64,000 bases of DNA from Kordia algicida OT-1 (GCF_000154725.1 NZ_DS544873.1:739569-803568), one strand, 5' to 3'. Shown: positions 1 to 9,228, numbered from the stretch's first letter. A program made the numbers and translations. Notes: generated by a model not told the origin, from the sequence alone.

Positions 1-114
1 TTGTGGAGATTATTTTGGACATTTTAGACTGAGTTTGATAGCTAATTTTATGAATTCAGTTCGTGTTGAGAATTATTTATGTTTCAAAGTACTTCTCGAT
101 ACCAAATTCTTTCA

Positions 115-130
115 TTTCGACTCCGCTCAA
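115..130 (-). repeat. dispersed repeat core TTGAGCGGAGTCGAAA, copy 1
   Basis: The 16-base word TTGAGCGGAGTCGAAA is read on the minus strand here and recurs exactly at 7389-7404 beside the dnaK stop codon. Degenerate relatives (TTGAGCGAAG, TTGAGCGTAG) lie near 3468 and 31138. It looks like a member of a small dispersed intergenic repeat family. Confidence 0.6.
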
Positions 131-221
131 TGTGCAGAATTTCTAAATCGAAGTGACGTGACAATTTATAACCAAAATTGTAGATGTTGAATACTAAATT
201 TTAAATGAAAATGATTTCTTC

Positions 222-245
222 AAACAACAAACAACAAACAACAAA
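222..245. repeat. short tandem repeat, unit AAACAAC (about 3.4 copies)
   Basis: A 7-base unit AAACAAC is repeated immediately after the panB stop codon (minus strand). It is a simple-sequence repeat; no function can be read from it. Other short tandem repeats in the window lie at 31491-31581 and 42287-42310. Confidence 0.75.
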
Positions 246-247
246 AA

Positions 248-1066
248 TTAGTATTGCTCCTTCTCATTAGGAAAATCAACCGATTTTACATCTGCGGCAT
301 ATTGTTTAAAAGCATTGGTCATTTCTTCATACATATTCAAATAACGACGTAGAAATCGCGGATTGAATTCGTGTGTCATTCCCAACATATCATGTGTTAC
401 TAATACTTGTCCGTCAACACCATTTCCTGCGCCAATTCCGATAACAGGAATCGAGATACTTGCCGCAACTTCTTTGGCTAATTTTGCAGGAACTTTTTCT
501 AAAACAATCGCAAAACAACCTGCTTTTTCAAGCATTTTAGCATCTTCTTTCAATTGTATAGCTTCAGCTTCTTCTTTGGCACGAACCGTGTACGTTCCGA
601 ATTTATAAATAGATTGTGGTGTTAATCCTAAATGTCCCATTACAGGAATTCCAGCGTTTAGAATGCGTTTAATGGATTCTTTAATTTCTTTTCCACCTTC
701 AACTTTTACGGCATGTCCGCCAGATTCTTTCATAATTCGAATCGCAGAACGCAATGCTTCTTTCGGATCTGATTGATAACTTCCAAACGGAATATCAACC
801 ACGACCAACGCTCTTTTTACGGCTCTAATAACTGAAGAAGCGTGGTAAATCATTTGATCTAACGTAATGGGAAGTGTTGTTTCGTGTCCTGCCATCACAT
901 TACTTGCAGAATCTCCCACGAGAATGACATCAATTCCGGCACCATCTACAATTTTTGCCATGGTATAATCATAAGCGGTCAGCATGGAAATTTTTTCTCC
1001 ATTACTTTTCATTTCCACCAATGATTTTACGGTCACTCTTTTATATTGTTTTTTTGCTACTGACAT
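248..1066 (-). CDS. panB: 3-methyl-2-oxobutanoate hydroxymethyltransferase
   Basis: The 272-residue protein is a full-length ketopantoate hydroxymethyltransferase. It transfers a hydroxymethyl group from 5,10-methylene-tetrahydrofolate to 2-oxoisovalerate, the first committed step of pantothenate and CoA synthesis in the cytoplasm. Visible motifs are TAYDYTMAK (30-38), VGDS (50-53), VVDIPFGSY (89-97), KVEGG (121-125) and IPVIGIGAG. By homology with E. coli PanB, Asp52, Asp91 and Glu123 should bind Mg and Glu190 should be the catalytic base; all are present. It appears to be transcribed alone: a hairpin at 1153-1183 separates it from the next minus-strand gene. Nothing odd is seen. Confidence 0.97.
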   Translation of the reverse strand: MSVAKKQYKRVTVKSLVEMKSNGEKISMLTAYDYTMAKIVDGAGIDVILVGDSASNVMAGHETTLPITLDQMIYHASSVIRAVKRALVVVDIPFGSYQSDPKEALRSAIRIMKESGGHAVKVEGGKEIKESIKRILNAGIPVMGHLGLTPQSIYKFGTYTVRAKEEAEAIQLKEDAKMLEKAGCFAIVLEKVPAKLAKEVAASISIPVIGIGAGNGVDGQVLVTHDMLGMTHEFNPRFLRRYLNMYEEMTNAFKQYAADVKSVDFPNEKEQY

Positions 1067-1152
1067 ATATTCGGTTTTCTAAAGGTGTAAAAGTAAGAAT
1101 AAAAATTCGTGCGATAACTTCTCTGACTTAATTTTACTTTCATTCCATAAAA

Positions 1153-1183
1153 AAAGCTAACAATTAGTACAATTATTAGCTTT
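1153..1183 (-). terminator. intrinsic terminator after the 131-aa secreted protein gene
   Basis: The arms AAAGCTAA-C-AATT and AATT-A-TTAGCTTT form a stem with one internal mismatch. On the minus strand it is followed by a T tract, as expected of a terminator for the gene ending at 1202. Confidence 0.6.
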
Positions 1184-1201
1184 AAGTTCTTTTTTAGAGT
1201 T

Positions 1202-1597
1202 TTATTGATATTTCAGCATAAATTTCCTTAATTTTTTTATATCAATTTCACCATTGTCATTAAAAACCTTGTTCTTATAAAGTAATTTTATCAATTTTTT
1301 CCAGCTATATCCAGCTAAACTGTATGAATGAAACTTTATTTCACTATCTAAAAATACGAGCTTTTTAATATCATCATCAAAATAAGTGTTAGTTCCGTTG
1401 ATATCGTGTTCCATGTAGACGAGTTCATCTTCTCCATCTAATGAAAAGATGGTAAATTTTGTTCCAAATTCTTTTCTTTCGTAAGAAAAAATATTCTTCC
1501 CGTCAATCACGATTTTTCCTTTTTTAAATTTTACTTTTTGGGCATAAGATACAGTTGATACTAATGCCAGTAATACAATAATTAAAGTTTTTTTCAT
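1202..1597 (-). CDS. hypothetical secreted protein, 131 aa
   Basis: I do not recognise a family. The protein starts with a clear signal peptide (MKKTLIIVLLALVSTVSYA, cleavage before Gln20), so it is exported to the periplasm or outer membrane. The mature part is about 110 residues, rich in Lys, Asp and aromatic residues, with no cysteine and no obvious catalytic motif. It lies alone between panB and the YciI-like gene on the same strand, with a terminator of its own. Function unknown. Confidence 0.75.
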   Translation of the reverse strand: MKKTLIIVLLALVSTVSYAQKVKFKKGKIVIDGKNIFSYERKEFGTKFTIFSLDGEDELVYMEHDINGTNTYFDDDIKKLVFLDSEIKFHSYSLAGYSWKKLIKLLYKNKVFNDNGEIDIKKLRKFMLKYQ

Positions 1598-1634
1598 TAT
1601 GTTTATAAATTTATTGCAATATATTATTTTTAGT

Positions 1635-1925
1635 CTAAACTTCCTTCAAAAAAGACCATTCGACACAAGTTTTACTCGGAACAAATTCTGTAATCTCATA
1701 ATCGGCTAAATCATGAATCTTAAACGGATCTTGTTCTAAAATTGTTGCCAATTTTAGCTTATCAGTCATTTTTGATAAAATAACGCCGCCAGTTCTTGGA
1801 ACTTTTCTTCCAGAAGCGTGAAAATTGCCCAATTCGTACTGTGTATTTAAATACTGAATGTGCGCATCCAAATGCTGATCTATGGTTTCTAGCGGAACTT
1901 TGTAGGTAAGTGAGATGATGTACAT
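1635..1925 (-). CDS. YciI-like family protein
   Basis: This 96-residue protein has the ferredoxin-like fold pattern of the YciI family: MYIISLTYKVP at the N-terminus, a conserved His (DAHIQYLNTQYELG, residues about 21-34) and a central GRKVPRTGG segment, ending in a hydrophobic strand. YciI proteins are small dimeric proteins of largely unknown enzymology, some implicated in dehydration or hydrolysis reactions. It is separated by only 8 bases from the GyrI-like gene upstream on the same strand (stop of that gene at 1934), so the two are probably cotranscribed. The specific substrate cannot be inferred. Confidence 0.8.
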   Translation of the reverse strand: MYIISLTYKVPLETIDQHLDAHIQYLNTQYELGNFHASGRKVPRTGGVILSKMTDKLKLATILEQDPFKIHDLADYEITEFVPSKTCVEWSFLKEV

Positions 1926-1933
1926 ATTATAAT

Positions 1934-2422
1934 TTATTTTGTTTTAATCGGAATCCAAACTTCTTCTTCCGAATCTTCGCTTGTCGGATTGTACTTTGCT
2001 CCCAACACTTCAAAATGTGGTCTGTTATCCAAAATATACTCAGAATTTGGCAACCATTCGGTAAAAATATAATTCGCCATTTGTGGAAAATTTTGCGGCA
2101 ATCCTTTGTAGATGAACATTGCGTACAAACCAGTTTCAATCGTCAAAGTTTCCATATTGTCCGGAATGGTATCAAAACTAGAAACTTCTGCCATCGCATG
2201 CTTTGTAAATTCCGTTTGCGGATTGAAGTTTTTAAAATACGAAAGATTGTCATATTCTTGAATTGAATACAAATTTGTTCCCACGACATTTTCAATACTT
2301 TTTCGCGCTTGCATAAAACTTTTCCAAAGCATTGGTGTTGTATTTTGAACTAAGGACATTCGAGCAGATTTTCCGATGAGTTTTTTCTGCGGAAGCGTTT
2401 GTATTATAGGTGTAACTGGCAT
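1934..2422 (-). CDS. GyrI-like / AraC effector-binding domain protein
   Basis: The 162-residue protein matches the stand-alone small-molecule binding domain found at the C-terminus of AraC/Rob-type regulators (GyrI-like, SRPBCC-like SHS2 fold). Signs are the N-terminal VTPIIQTLPQKKLIGKSARM strand, the LYSIQEYD segment, the KHAMAEVSSFDTIPDNMETLTIETGLYAMFIYKG core and a final FTEWLPNSEYILDNRPHFEV segment. There is no DNA-binding domain. It sits in a tight minus-strand cluster: its start abuts the stop of the 135-aa gene (2423) and its stop is 8 bases before the YciI-like gene. Likely role: binding of a small ligand; the ligand is unknown. Confidence 0.8.
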   Translation of the reverse strand: MPVTPIIQTLPQKKLIGKSARMSLVQNTTPMLWKSFMQARKSIENVVGTNLYSIQEYDNLSYFKNFNPQTEFTKHAMAEVSSFDTIPDNMETLTIETGLYAMFIYKGLPQNFPQMANYIFTEWLPNSEYILDNRPHFEVLGAKYNPTSEDSEEEVWIPIKTK

Positions 2423-2830
2423 TCAATCAATCGTTTTTATTCGTTTATAAGTAACCGTTCTAAGCATAGTACCTTTTTTGCCTTCAATATAAAAAATAAG
2501 TTTTCGTTTCTTTATTTTTACAGTCCAAAAAAAGTCAGTTTTATAGCCATTGCGATATGCTGTTAAGATTTGAAATTTTCCTTTTGTATGAATCTTCCCT
2601 TTAGAAATTTCAGGAGTATATTGCTTGTAATTTATCCATTCTTTCTTACTTGAAAGATCATAATCTTTTCTGGTGTAAGTGGAATCTGAATGAATGATAA
2701 ATTCAGTAACTGCATACGAATATACTGATCCGTAATTATGATCGTGTCTCAAATATATATTGTCTGCGTTTTGGCTGTAACCATTGAAACAACACATCAA
2801 ACATACTAAAACAGGTAAAAACGATTTCAT
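2423..2830 (-). CDS. hypothetical secreted protein, 135 aa
   Basis: No family is recognised. An N-terminal signal peptide (MKSFLPVLVCLMCCFNGYSQ) indicates export. The mature part contains an alternating beta-strand pattern (TEFIIHSDSTYTRKDYDL, GKFQILTAYRNGYKTDFFWTVKIKKRKLIFYIEGK) resembling small lipocalin-like or copy-number-lowering beta proteins common in Flavobacteria, but this is only a shape argument. It is the first gene of the tight minus-strand cluster 2830-1635 and is divergent from the NTF2-like gene at 2903; the promoters must lie in the 72 bases between. Confidence 0.7.
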   Translation of the reverse strand: MKSFLPVLVCLMCCFNGYSQNADNIYLRHDHNYGSVYSYAVTEFIIHSDSTYTRKDYDLSSKKEWINYKQYTPEISKGKIHTKGKFQILTAYRNGYKTDFFWTVKIKKRKLIFYIEGKKGTMLRTVTYKRIKTID

Positions 2831-2902
2831 ATTTCCTAAAACTTTCGTAAAGCTAGTCAGTTTTTTATTTTTTTGATTAAATTTCTACAAAATAAATCTA
2901 TC

Positions 2903-3361
2903 ATGAAGTATTATATTTTTCTCCTCATTGTAATAGGAAGCTTTCGCTTGAATGCACAAACGGAAGACGAAATAGCTGCAAAACAAGCTGTTATCCAGTT
3001 TTTTGAAGGTTTTCACCAAAAAGATTCGGTAATGATGCAAGCAGTAGTTCATAAAGATATCATTTTGCAAACGACTTTTATGAATAAAAAAGGAGAAGCT
3101 GTATTGCGAAATCAGAAAGCGGATGGTTTCATAAAAGCAGTTGTCAGTAGGGCAGAAAGTCCCACATGGAACGAAAAGATTCTTTCCTACAACGTACAAG
3201 TTGATGGAACCATGGCAAACGTTTGGACACCTTATGAATTCTGGCTTGATGGAAAGTTTCTACATTGCGGAGTAAATTCTTTTCAACTGTTTAAAGACAA
3301 CGGAAAATGGAAAATTATCTATCTGATTGATACGAGACGTAAAAAAGGTTGTCGGGAGTAG
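2903..3361 (+). CDS. secreted NTF2/SnoaL-like protein
   Basis: The start is set at the ATG at 2903, because it gives a clean signal peptide (MKYYIFLLIVIGSFRLNA) and the only upstream in-frame start is a TTG. The 152-residue product has the NTF2-like pattern: a helix with AAKQAVIQFFEGFHQKD, then strands ending in WTPYEFWLDGKFLHCGVNSFQLFKDNGKWKI. This is the DUF4440/lumazine-binding-like family, often putative periplasmic binding proteins or weak enzymes. It is divergent from the 2423-2830 gene and has no cotranscribed neighbour. Precise activity unknown. Confidence 0.82.
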   Translation: MKYYIFLLIVIGSFRLNAQTEDEIAAKQAVIQFFEGFHQKDSVMMQAVVHKDIILQTTFMNKKGEAVLRNQKADGFIKAVVSRAESPTWNEKILSYNVQVDGTMANVWTPYEFWLDGKFLHCGVNSFQLFKDNGKWKIIYLIDTRRKKGCRE

Positions 3362-3441
3362 TTTTTTGGCTCGCTTCCTTTCGACTTAGCTCAAGGTGAA
3401 CGCTTTTTGATCGCTTCGCTTAGTTTGATTATATATCGGTC

Positions 3442-3461
3442 ATTCCTGAGAGCGCAGGAAT
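3442..3461. repeat. intergenic hairpin repeat ATTCCTG...CAGGAAT
   Basis: A 7-bp perfect inverted repeat with a 6-base spacer lies between two convergent genes, next to TTGAGCGTAG-type repeat debris (3468-3480). Similar GTCATTCCTG/CAGGAATC elements are dispersed in many Flavobacteria genomes. It may also act as a weak terminator. Confidence 0.5.
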
Positions 3462-3484
3462 CTTTAAATTGAGCGTAGCGAACC

Positions 3485-4903
3485 CTAACAATCCGCCAAA
3501 TGTACACCAACTGCCAATCCGCCTTCAGAGGTTTCTTTATACTTCGAATTCATATCTTTTGCAGTTTCCCACATGGTGTTAATTACTTTGTCAAGTGGAA
3601 CTTTTACATCTTTCGGATCGGTTTCCATTGCCAATTCGGCAGCATTAATCGCTTTAATCGCGCCCATAGAATTTCGCTCAATGCACGGAACTTGTACCAA
3701 ACCGCCAATTGGATCGCACGTTAATCCTAAATGATGTTCCATAGCGATTTCGGCAGCAATCATTACTTGTTCAGGCGAACCACCATACAATTCTGTCAAT
3801 GCGCCAGCCGCCATGGCAGACGAAACACCAATTTCAGCTTGGCAACCGCCCATAGCCGCAGAAATTGTGGCTCCTTTTTTGAAAATACTTCCAATTTCAC
3901 CTGCAACAAGCAAAAATCGTTTGATCTGATTAAAATCTGCTTTATGATTTTCAATCACCATATAATACATTAAAACGGCAGGAATCACACCAGCACTTCC
4001 GTTGGTTGGTGCCGTTACGACACGTCCTAAAGAAGCATTTACTTCATTCACAGCAAGTGCAAAACAGCTTACCCATTTAAAAATTTGGCGAAATTTTACA
4101 GTTGTCTTTCGAATAGTTTGCAACCATTCTTCGGGAGAGTTATAAGGTAAATGTCCTTTTAATTTTTGATGAATGTCATACGCTCTACGTTTCACATTCA
4201 ATCCGCCAGGCAGTGTTCCTTCAGTATGACAACCAATATACATACATTCTAACATCGTATTCCAAACGCGACGCAATTCGGCATCAATTTCTTCTGGAAA
4301 ACGGAGTAATGTTTCGTTTAGTAGCACAATTTCGGAAATTTTCTTTTGTTCCTTTTCGCAAAAATTGAGCAAATCAGTAGCTTTATTAATCGGAAATGGA
4401 AAAATACGAATCGGATGATCGGTGTCATCATGAGTTTCATCTTCTTTTACCACAAATCCGCCACCAATAGAATAAAAAGTAGCTGAATGTATTTTGTGAT
4501 TGACAATAGCATGAAACGTTATTCCGTTTGGATGAAAAGGTAAAAAGTCAGTATTAAAAATAATGTCTTTACTTGGTGTAAAAGGAATTTCTTTTTCTTG
4601 ATTAAAATAGATCGTTCCTCGGTTTTTAATCGCATTCATAATTACAGGAATGTTTTGCGTAGGAACGGTTTCTGGATCAGCACCATGCAAACCAAGAATT
4701 ACGGCTACATCAGTAGCATGCCCTTTTCCCGTTAGGGATAAAGAACCAAACAAATCTACTTTAATAGAAGTGACGTCATCAAAAAGATGGGCAGCTTTCA
4801 ATTCTTTAATCCAACTTTCAGCAGCTCTCCATGGACCTAAAGTGTGTGAACTTGAAGGACCAACGCCGATTTTAAGCATATCAAAAACACTGATATATTC
4901 CAT
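3485..4903 (-). CDS. sdaA: L-serine ammonia-lyase, iron-sulfur type, single chain
   Basis: This 472-residue protein converts L-serine to pyruvate and ammonia. The beta domain begins with [20 protein letters not shown] (5-24) and the catalytic alpha domain carries [18 protein letters not shown] (298-315). Cys354, Cys396 and Cys407 have the 42- and 11-residue spacing of the three 4Fe-4S ligands in the Legionella enzyme. The last residue is Cys472; in the Legionella structure the C-terminal cysteine reaches into the active site and occupies the fourth iron, acting as a built-in inhibitor, and the ending VHLADC suggests the same here. The gene stands alone on the minus strand, convergent with the NTF2-like gene. 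Confidence 0.96.
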   Translation of the reverse strand: MEYISVFDMLKIGVGPSSSHTLGPWRAAESWIKELKAAHLFDDVTSIKVDLFGSLSLTGKGHATDVAVILGLHGADPETVPTQNIPVIMNAIKNRGTIYFNQEKEIPFTPSKDIIFNTDFLPFHPNGITFHAIVNHKIHSATFYSIGGGFVVKEDETHDDTDHPIRIFPFPINKATDLLNFCEKEQKKISEIVLLNETLLRFPEEIDAELRRVWNTMLECMYIGCHTEGTLPGGLNVKRRAYDIHQKLKGHLPYNSPEEWLQTIRKTTVKFRQIFKWVSCFALAVNEVNASLGRVVTAPTNGSAGVIPAVLMYYMVIENHKADFNQIKRFLLVAGEIGSIFKKGATISAAMGGCQAEIGVSSAMAAGALTELYGGSPEQVMIAAEIAMEHHLGLTCDPIGGLVQVPCIERNSMGAIKAINAAELAMETDPKDVKVPLDKVINTMWETAKDMNSKYKETSEGGLAVGVHLADC

Positions 4904-5141
4904 AATAATGCGATTACTTCGTCGGTGTAAATATAATGTATTGTTTCAAATTTAGAGATTTTTTATTCTGTAGTTAAAGTTTTTGTAAAGTTGTAGGAAA
5001 TACTCAATTTTATGAGTAGCTTTAAGTCATCTAGATAGCAGATTTTGAACTTTTTTCAGTCTATTGAAATCTGTAGATGAATTCATCAATCAATTTTTTT
5101 ATGAACCGAACTCAAGTGAGTTCACATTAAAACTCATTATT

Positions 5142-5321
5142 ATGAAAAACAAAAAAGCGAACAGAAAGCTAAACTTTAAAAAAATTAAAGTTTCAGAATT
5201 AGGAACCACAACTATTAAAGGTGGCGGATCATTATTTACTTGTTACTGTTGCACATCAGATCATTGCCCGAATTCGGCAGACCAATGTGAAACATTGCGA
5301 GGAAATACGTGTTTTTGCTAA
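5142..5321 (+). CDS. GG-leader cysteine-rich peptide, putative RiPP (class I lanthipeptide-like) precursor
   Basis: The 59-residue peptide has a basic leader with the motif LNFKKIKVSEL (10-20) and a double/triple glycine cleavage site (GGG, 27-29), the layout of Bacteroidota natural-product precursors (TIGR04149-like, often annotated class I lanthipeptide). The core holds seven cysteines (CYCC, C, C, CFC) and several Ser/Thr that could be dehydrated. The ATG at 5142 is chosen because it places the leader correctly; upstream in-frame starts are only TTG. A strong terminator follows. No lanthipeptide synthetase, protease or transporter is encoded in this window, so maturation enzymes would have to act in trans. 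Core chemistry is inference. Confidence 0.8.
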   Translation: MKNKKANRKLNFKKIKVSELGTTTIKGGGSLFTCYCCTSDHCPNSADQCETLRGNTCFC

Positions 5322-5342
5322 ACTGTAGCAAAACGTTTTTAG

Positions 5343-5372
5343 AAAATGCTGACATCATGTCAGCATTTTTTT
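5343..5372 (+). terminator. intrinsic terminator of the peptide gene
   Basis: Arms AAAATGCTGAC and GTCAGCATTTT enclose a 5-base loop and are followed by a T run. This isolates the peptide gene from dnaK downstream. Confidence 0.85.
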
Positions 5373-5468
5373 GTTGGCATAATCATTGACTTATTACAGA
5401 CACATTAGAAAAGCAAAATATAAAATAAAGTATAACACAACACAATAGATAAAAGTTTAAAATAAGTT

Positions 5469-7382
5469 ATGAGTAAAATTATTGGAATCGATTTAGGAAC
5501 TACCAACTCATGTGTTTCTGTAATGGAAGGAAACGAGCCAGTAGTAATTGCAAATGCTGAGGGAAGACGTACAACTCCTTCTGTGATTGCTTTTGTTGAA
5601 GGTGGAGAAATTAAAGTTGGTGATCCTGCAAAAAGACAGGCAGTTACAAACCCTACAAAAACCGTTTATTCTATTAAACGTTTTATGGGGAATAAATTTT
5701 CAGAATCTTCAAAAGAAGCTGGACGTGTTCCTTATAAAGTAGTAAAAGGTGACAACGATACGCCAAGAGTAGATATTGATGGACGTTTGTACACGCCACA
5801 AGAATTATCTGCAATGATTCTTCAAAAAATGAAGAAAACTGCTGAAGAATTCTTAGGACAAGACGTTACAGAAGCTGTAATTACAGTACCTGCATATTTT
5901 AATGATGCACAACGTCAAGCTACAAAAGAAGCTGGAGAAATTTCTGGTTTAAAAGTTAGAAGAATTATCAACGAGCCAACTGCTGCGGCATTAGCTTACG
6001 GATTAGATAAAAAAGGTCAAGATCAAAAAATTGTTGTATTTGACTTTGGTGGTGGAACACATGATGTTTCTATACTAGAATTAGGTGACGGAGTTTTTGA
6101 AGTATTATCTACGGATGGAGATACACACTTAGGAGGTGATGATGTAGATGAGAAAATCATTAACTGGTTGGCTGAAGAATTCAACAAAGACGAAGGAATG
6201 GACTTGCGTAAAGATGCAATGGCATTACAACGTTTAAAAGAAGCTGCTGAAAAAGCAAAGATTGAATTGTCTAGTTCAACATCAACAGAAATCAATTTAC
6301 CATATATCACAGCAACTGCTAGTGGACCAAAACACTTGGTACGTTCTTTATCAAGATCTAAATTTGAGCAATTAATTGACGATTTAGTAAAAAGAACTAT
6401 TGAGCCTTGTCAAACTGCTTTGAAAAATGCAGGTTTATCAACAGGTGATATTGACGAAATTATCTTAGTTGGTGGATCAACACGTATTCCAGCAGTACAG
6501 GAAGCTGTAGAGAAATTCTTTGGTAAGAAACCAAGTAAAGGAGTAAACCCTGATGAGGTTGTTGCCATTGGTGCAGCGATTCAAGGTGGAGTATTAACAG
6601 GAGATGTAAAAGACGTATTACTGTTAGACGTAACGCCACTTTCATTAGGAATTGAGACAATGGGGAATGTAATGACGAAGCTTATTGAAGCGAACACGAC
6701 AATTCCAACGAAAAAATCGCAAGTATTCTCAACTGCGGCAGATAATCAGCCATCTGTGGAAATTCACGTATTACAAGGTGAACGACCAATGGCAGCGCAC
6801 AACAAAACAATTGGTCGTTTTCACTTAGATGGAATTCCACCAGCACAAAGAGGAGTTCCTCAAATTGAAGTGACATTTGATATTGACGCAAACGGAATTA
6901 TCAATGTTTCTGCAAAAGATAAAGGAACAAACAAAGAACAAAATATTCGTATTGAAGCTTCTTCAGGATTAACGGAAGAAGAAATCGAGAAAATGAAGCA
7001 AGAAGCGGAAGCAAATGCGGAAGCTGATAAGCAAGCAAAAGAAACGGCTGATAAGTTAAACAGCGCAGATTCTATGATTTTCCAAACAGAAAAGCAATTA
7101 AGCGAATTTGGTGATAAATTATCTGATGATAAGAAAAAGCCAATCGAAGATGCTTTGGCAGAATTAAAAACAGCATACGAAACAAAAGACATCGCTGTGA
7201 TTGATCCTGCATTAGAGAAAATCAACGAAGCTTGGAAAGTTGCTAGCGAAGAAATGTACAAAGCACAAGCTGAAGCACAACAAGGTGGCGCACAGCAACC
7301 TGGACCAGATGCCTCTGCACCAAGTGGAGATGACAAAGACGGAGAAGACGTACAAGACGTAGACTTCGAAGAAGTCAAGTAG
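5469..7382 (+). CDS. dnaK: Hsp70 chaperone DnaK
   Basis: Full-length (637 aa) Hsp70. It binds exposed hydrophobic segments of client proteins in an ATP-dependent cycle with DnaJ and GrpE. The nucleotide-binding domain shows [13 protein letters not shown] (6-18), [18 protein letters not shown] and [20 protein letters not shown]; the substrate-binding domain has [15 protein letters not shown]; the lid ends in a Gln/Gly/Pro-rich tail and the terminal acidic DVDFEEVK. The gene is not followed by dnaJ or preceded by grpE here. It is monocistronic, with a hairpin terminator at 7457-7480. The last 24 bases are duplicated just downstream (see 7359-7430), so the gene now ends at the first copy. Confidence 0.99.
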   Translation: MSKIIGIDLGTTNSCVSVMEGNEPVVIANAEGRRTTPSVIAFVEGGEIKVGDPAKRQAVTNPTKTVYSIKRFMGNKFSESSKEAGRVPYKVVKGDNDTPRVDIDGRLYTPQELSAMILQKMKKTAEEFLGQDVTEAVITVPAYFNDAQRQATKEAGEISGLKVRRIINEPTAAALAYGLDKKGQDQKIVVFDFGGGTHDVSILELGDGVFEVLSTDGDTHLGGDDVDEKIINWLAEEFNKDEGMDLRKDAMALQRLKEAAEKAKIELSSSTSTEINLPYITATASGPKHLVRSLSRSKFEQLIDDLVKRTIEPCQTALKNAGLSTGDIDEIILVGGSTRIPAVQEAVEKFFGKKPSKGVNPDEVVAIGAAIQGGVLTGDVKDVLLLDVTPLSLGIETMGNVMTKLIEANTTIPTKKSQVFSTAADNQPSVEIHVLQGERPMAAHNKTIGRFHLDGIPPAQRGVPQIEVTFDIDANGIINVSAKDKGTNKEQNIRIEASSGLTEEEIEKMKQEAEANAEADKQAKETADKLNSADSMIFQTEKQLSEFGDKLSDDKKKPIEDALAELKTAYETKDIAVIDPALEKINEAWKVASEEMYKAQAEAQQGGAQQPGPDASAPSGDDKDGEDVQDVDFEEVK

Positions 7383-7430
7383 CCTGTCTTGAGCGGAGTC
7401 GAAATGGTAGACTTCGAAGAAGTGAAATAA
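7359..7430 (+). repeat. 48-bp-spaced duplication of the dnaK 3' end around a dispersed repeat
   Basis: Bases 7359-7382 encode the last VDFEEVK and the stop codon TAG. Bases 7407-7430 are the same 24 bases with three substitutions, ending in TAA. The first 17 bases are identical. The copies are 48 bases apart, exactly 16 codons, and between them lies TTGAGCGGAGTCGAAA (7389-7404), the same 16-mer found at 115-130. This looks like in-frame insertion of a dispersed repeat with duplication of the gene end. Confidence 0.8.
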
Positions 7431-7456
7431 TCATTTCATAAATATATAGTATCAAA

Positions 7457-7480
7457 AAAGCAGCTCAACTGAGCTGCTTT
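7457..7480 (+). terminator. intrinsic terminator of dnaK
   Basis: A perfect 10-bp stem AAAGCAGCTC / GAGCTGCTTT with an AACT loop lies 27 bases after the duplicated stop codon. Confidence 0.85.
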
Positions 7481-7752
7481 AAATAAAAAGGTAAATTTTA
7501 TATTTCTTTCTTTGAAATGTAAAGTTTACCTTTTGCTATTTAACTACTATTCTACCAGGTGGGTTTGCGGGCAGCTTTGATATGCAGATATAAATAATCA
7601 TTTCTACATGCGGTAAGTCTGTCACTAGCTCCGTGACCTCCAAAAATAATTTCTTTTCTTTATAAATATGAGATTGTTTCTTAATGTACAATGGGTTGAC
7701 ACGCTTTTGTAGTAGAGCAAAATATCACTGTAAACTGTAATGAGTCAGAGAT
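7481..7752. other. intergenic stretch with no confirmed gene
   Basis: No convincing gene is seen between the dnaK terminator and the next minus-strand terminator. On the minus strand, about 7733 to 7545, one frame stays open for about 60 codons without a start codon in a suitable place and ends in ...NPPGRIVVK and a stop; a locally higher GC content (about 7555-7625) makes it look unlike its surroundings. It may be a decayed gene remnant, but I cannot assign it. Confidence 0.4.
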
Positions 7753-7783
7753 AAAAAAAAGACACTTCATCACAAAGTGTCTT
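7753..7783 (-). terminator. intrinsic terminator of the TPR lipoprotein gene
   Basis: On the minus strand the stem GACACTT / AAGTGTC with a 7-base loop is followed by eight T. It lies 60 bases after the stop codon of the TPR gene. Confidence 0.85.
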
Positions 7784-7843
7784 CTTCAATAAAAACCAAT
7801 CGCCTAACAAAAGTTAGATTTTAATAGTTAATCAATTTATTAA

Positions 7844-9139
7844 CTATAATCGTTCTATTTTTTCTGCCATAATTGGACCTACTTCAAAACTACTTTCTAA
7901 AAGTTCTTCTTTTAAGTCATTAGCTTCGGCTGTATTTCCTGTTGCTTTCAATACTTCTGCAACATGATACATGGCAACAGGTTCAAACGTTTTATCAATT
8001 ACATGTGCTTTCATGATTTTGAGGGCTTTCGTAGAATCACCTTGTAAATGATATGTCCATGCCAACAAATCATATGATTGTGGTGTAGGACGAAGTTTGA
8101 CTTCCTGTTGCGCTATTTCTATGGCTTTGGAGGTATTTTGCAATTCTTCTGATAATACAGAAGCTTCATAAGAAGTATACATTACGCCATAGTTATTGTC
8201 TTCAATGATAGAAAGGAAGGTTTGGATATTTTTTTCTTTTTCAGCAATATCTCCCATATATTCAGCTATTTCAGCTTTTAATAAATAATAATCTGGTGCT
8301 TTGTGTTGCGACATGATTGTATCTAGAATTCGTAACGCTTCAGCTGGATTTTTTTCATAAGAAAATACAATCCAAGCGATTCCTTTTTTTGCATAGGCAT
8401 CATTAGGATCTAATTCTAAAGCTTTTAGATAATGGTTGTATGCATCTTTAATTCTTCCGGCGTGACCGTAAAAATCAGCCAAATTCGTATACGACCATTG
8501 CTTTAAGTAGTTATTGTTAGCATCTTCTGCTTTAAATTTTGCTTTTTCCATTGCTTTAATAGCTGCCATTAAGTTTCCTTCGTGGTCATACCATTTTGAC
8601 AAACGGATTAAGGCGTCAAAACTATTTTCATTTTTAAAAATATTTAAATACGTTTCTGCTTCGTCGACATTTCCGAGTTCTAGGTGTACATCAAATAACA
8701 TCTTTTGTGTTGCTTGAAGATTTTCTCCTAAAACTTCTGCTTTTTCAAGCAATACTAAAGCTTCTTGAAAACGGTGTTGAGAAATATAGTTTCTTACCAA
8801 ACTACGTATATATCCAGCATTTTGGTATTTTGTACGTTCATTCAAAAGCTCCAAGTGCGAAGCCGCTTCCACTAAATGAGAAATTTCACCAGTTGCTTTA
8901 AATAACTGTGAATGTGCGCTTGCAACTTTTGCATGATACGGATATTGGTTTGGGGATTTTTCAAGCTTACTCGTCCAGAACGTATATATTTCATTTGCTG
9001 TTTGTTCTGACTTATTTTCAGCTATCTCTAGATAAGTATTATAAGATTCGGCATTTGTAATTTTTTGTGATGGAGTAGATGTACAACTCATAAGAATGCT
9101 ACATACTCCGAGAATTTGAAAGGCGATTTTAAAATTCAT
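7844..9139 (-). CDS. TPR-repeat lipoprotein
   Basis: A 431-residue protein with a lipoprotein signal (MNFKIAFQILGVCSILMSC, lipobox Cys19) followed by a solenoid of tetratricopeptide-type helical pairs over almost the whole length. Good TPR units are visible at AYNHYLKALELDPNDAYAKK, EALVLLEKAEVLG, and DLLAWTYHLQGDSTKALKIM. It should be anchored in a membrane facing the periplasm. It follows the two DUF4331 genes on the same strand at a 169-base distance that contains a long inverted repeat (9229-9289), so it may belong to the same transcription unit or be attenuated from it. Partner and cargo unknown. Confidence 0.85.
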   Translation of the reverse strand: MNFKIAFQILGVCSILMSCTSTPSQKITNAESYNTYLEIAENKSEQTANEIYTFWTSKLEKSPNQYPYHAKVASAHSQLFKATGEISHLVEAASHLELLNERTKYQNAGYIRSLVRNYISQHRFQEALVLLEKAEVLGENLQATQKMLFDVHLELGNVDEAETYLNIFKNENSFDALIRLSKWYDHEGNLMAAIKAMEKAKFKAEDANNNYLKQWSYTNLADFYGHAGRIKDAYNHYLKALELDPNDAYAKKGIAWIVFSYEKNPAEALRILDTIMSQHKAPDYYLLKAEIAEYMGDIAEKEKNIQTFLSIIEDNNYGVMYTSYEASVLSEELQNTSKAIEIAQQEVKLRPTPQSYDLLAWTYHLQGDSTKALKIMKAHVIDKTFEPVAMYHVAEVLKATGNTAEANDLKEELLESSFEVGPIMAEKIERL

Positions 9140-9228
9140 AATATTGGTTTTAGTATTTATTGAAACTCAGTATCAAGCAAAGTGTGATGAGAACTTAATA
9201 TTGAGCGTAAATTAATTTTTAAAATGCA

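Noticed and set aside
6860-7378. 172-codon open frame antisense to the 3' part of dnaK
   Set aside because: It lies completely within dnaK, has a low-complexity Ser/Phe/Ala composition typical of an antisense shadow, and lacks an independent promoter or terminator.
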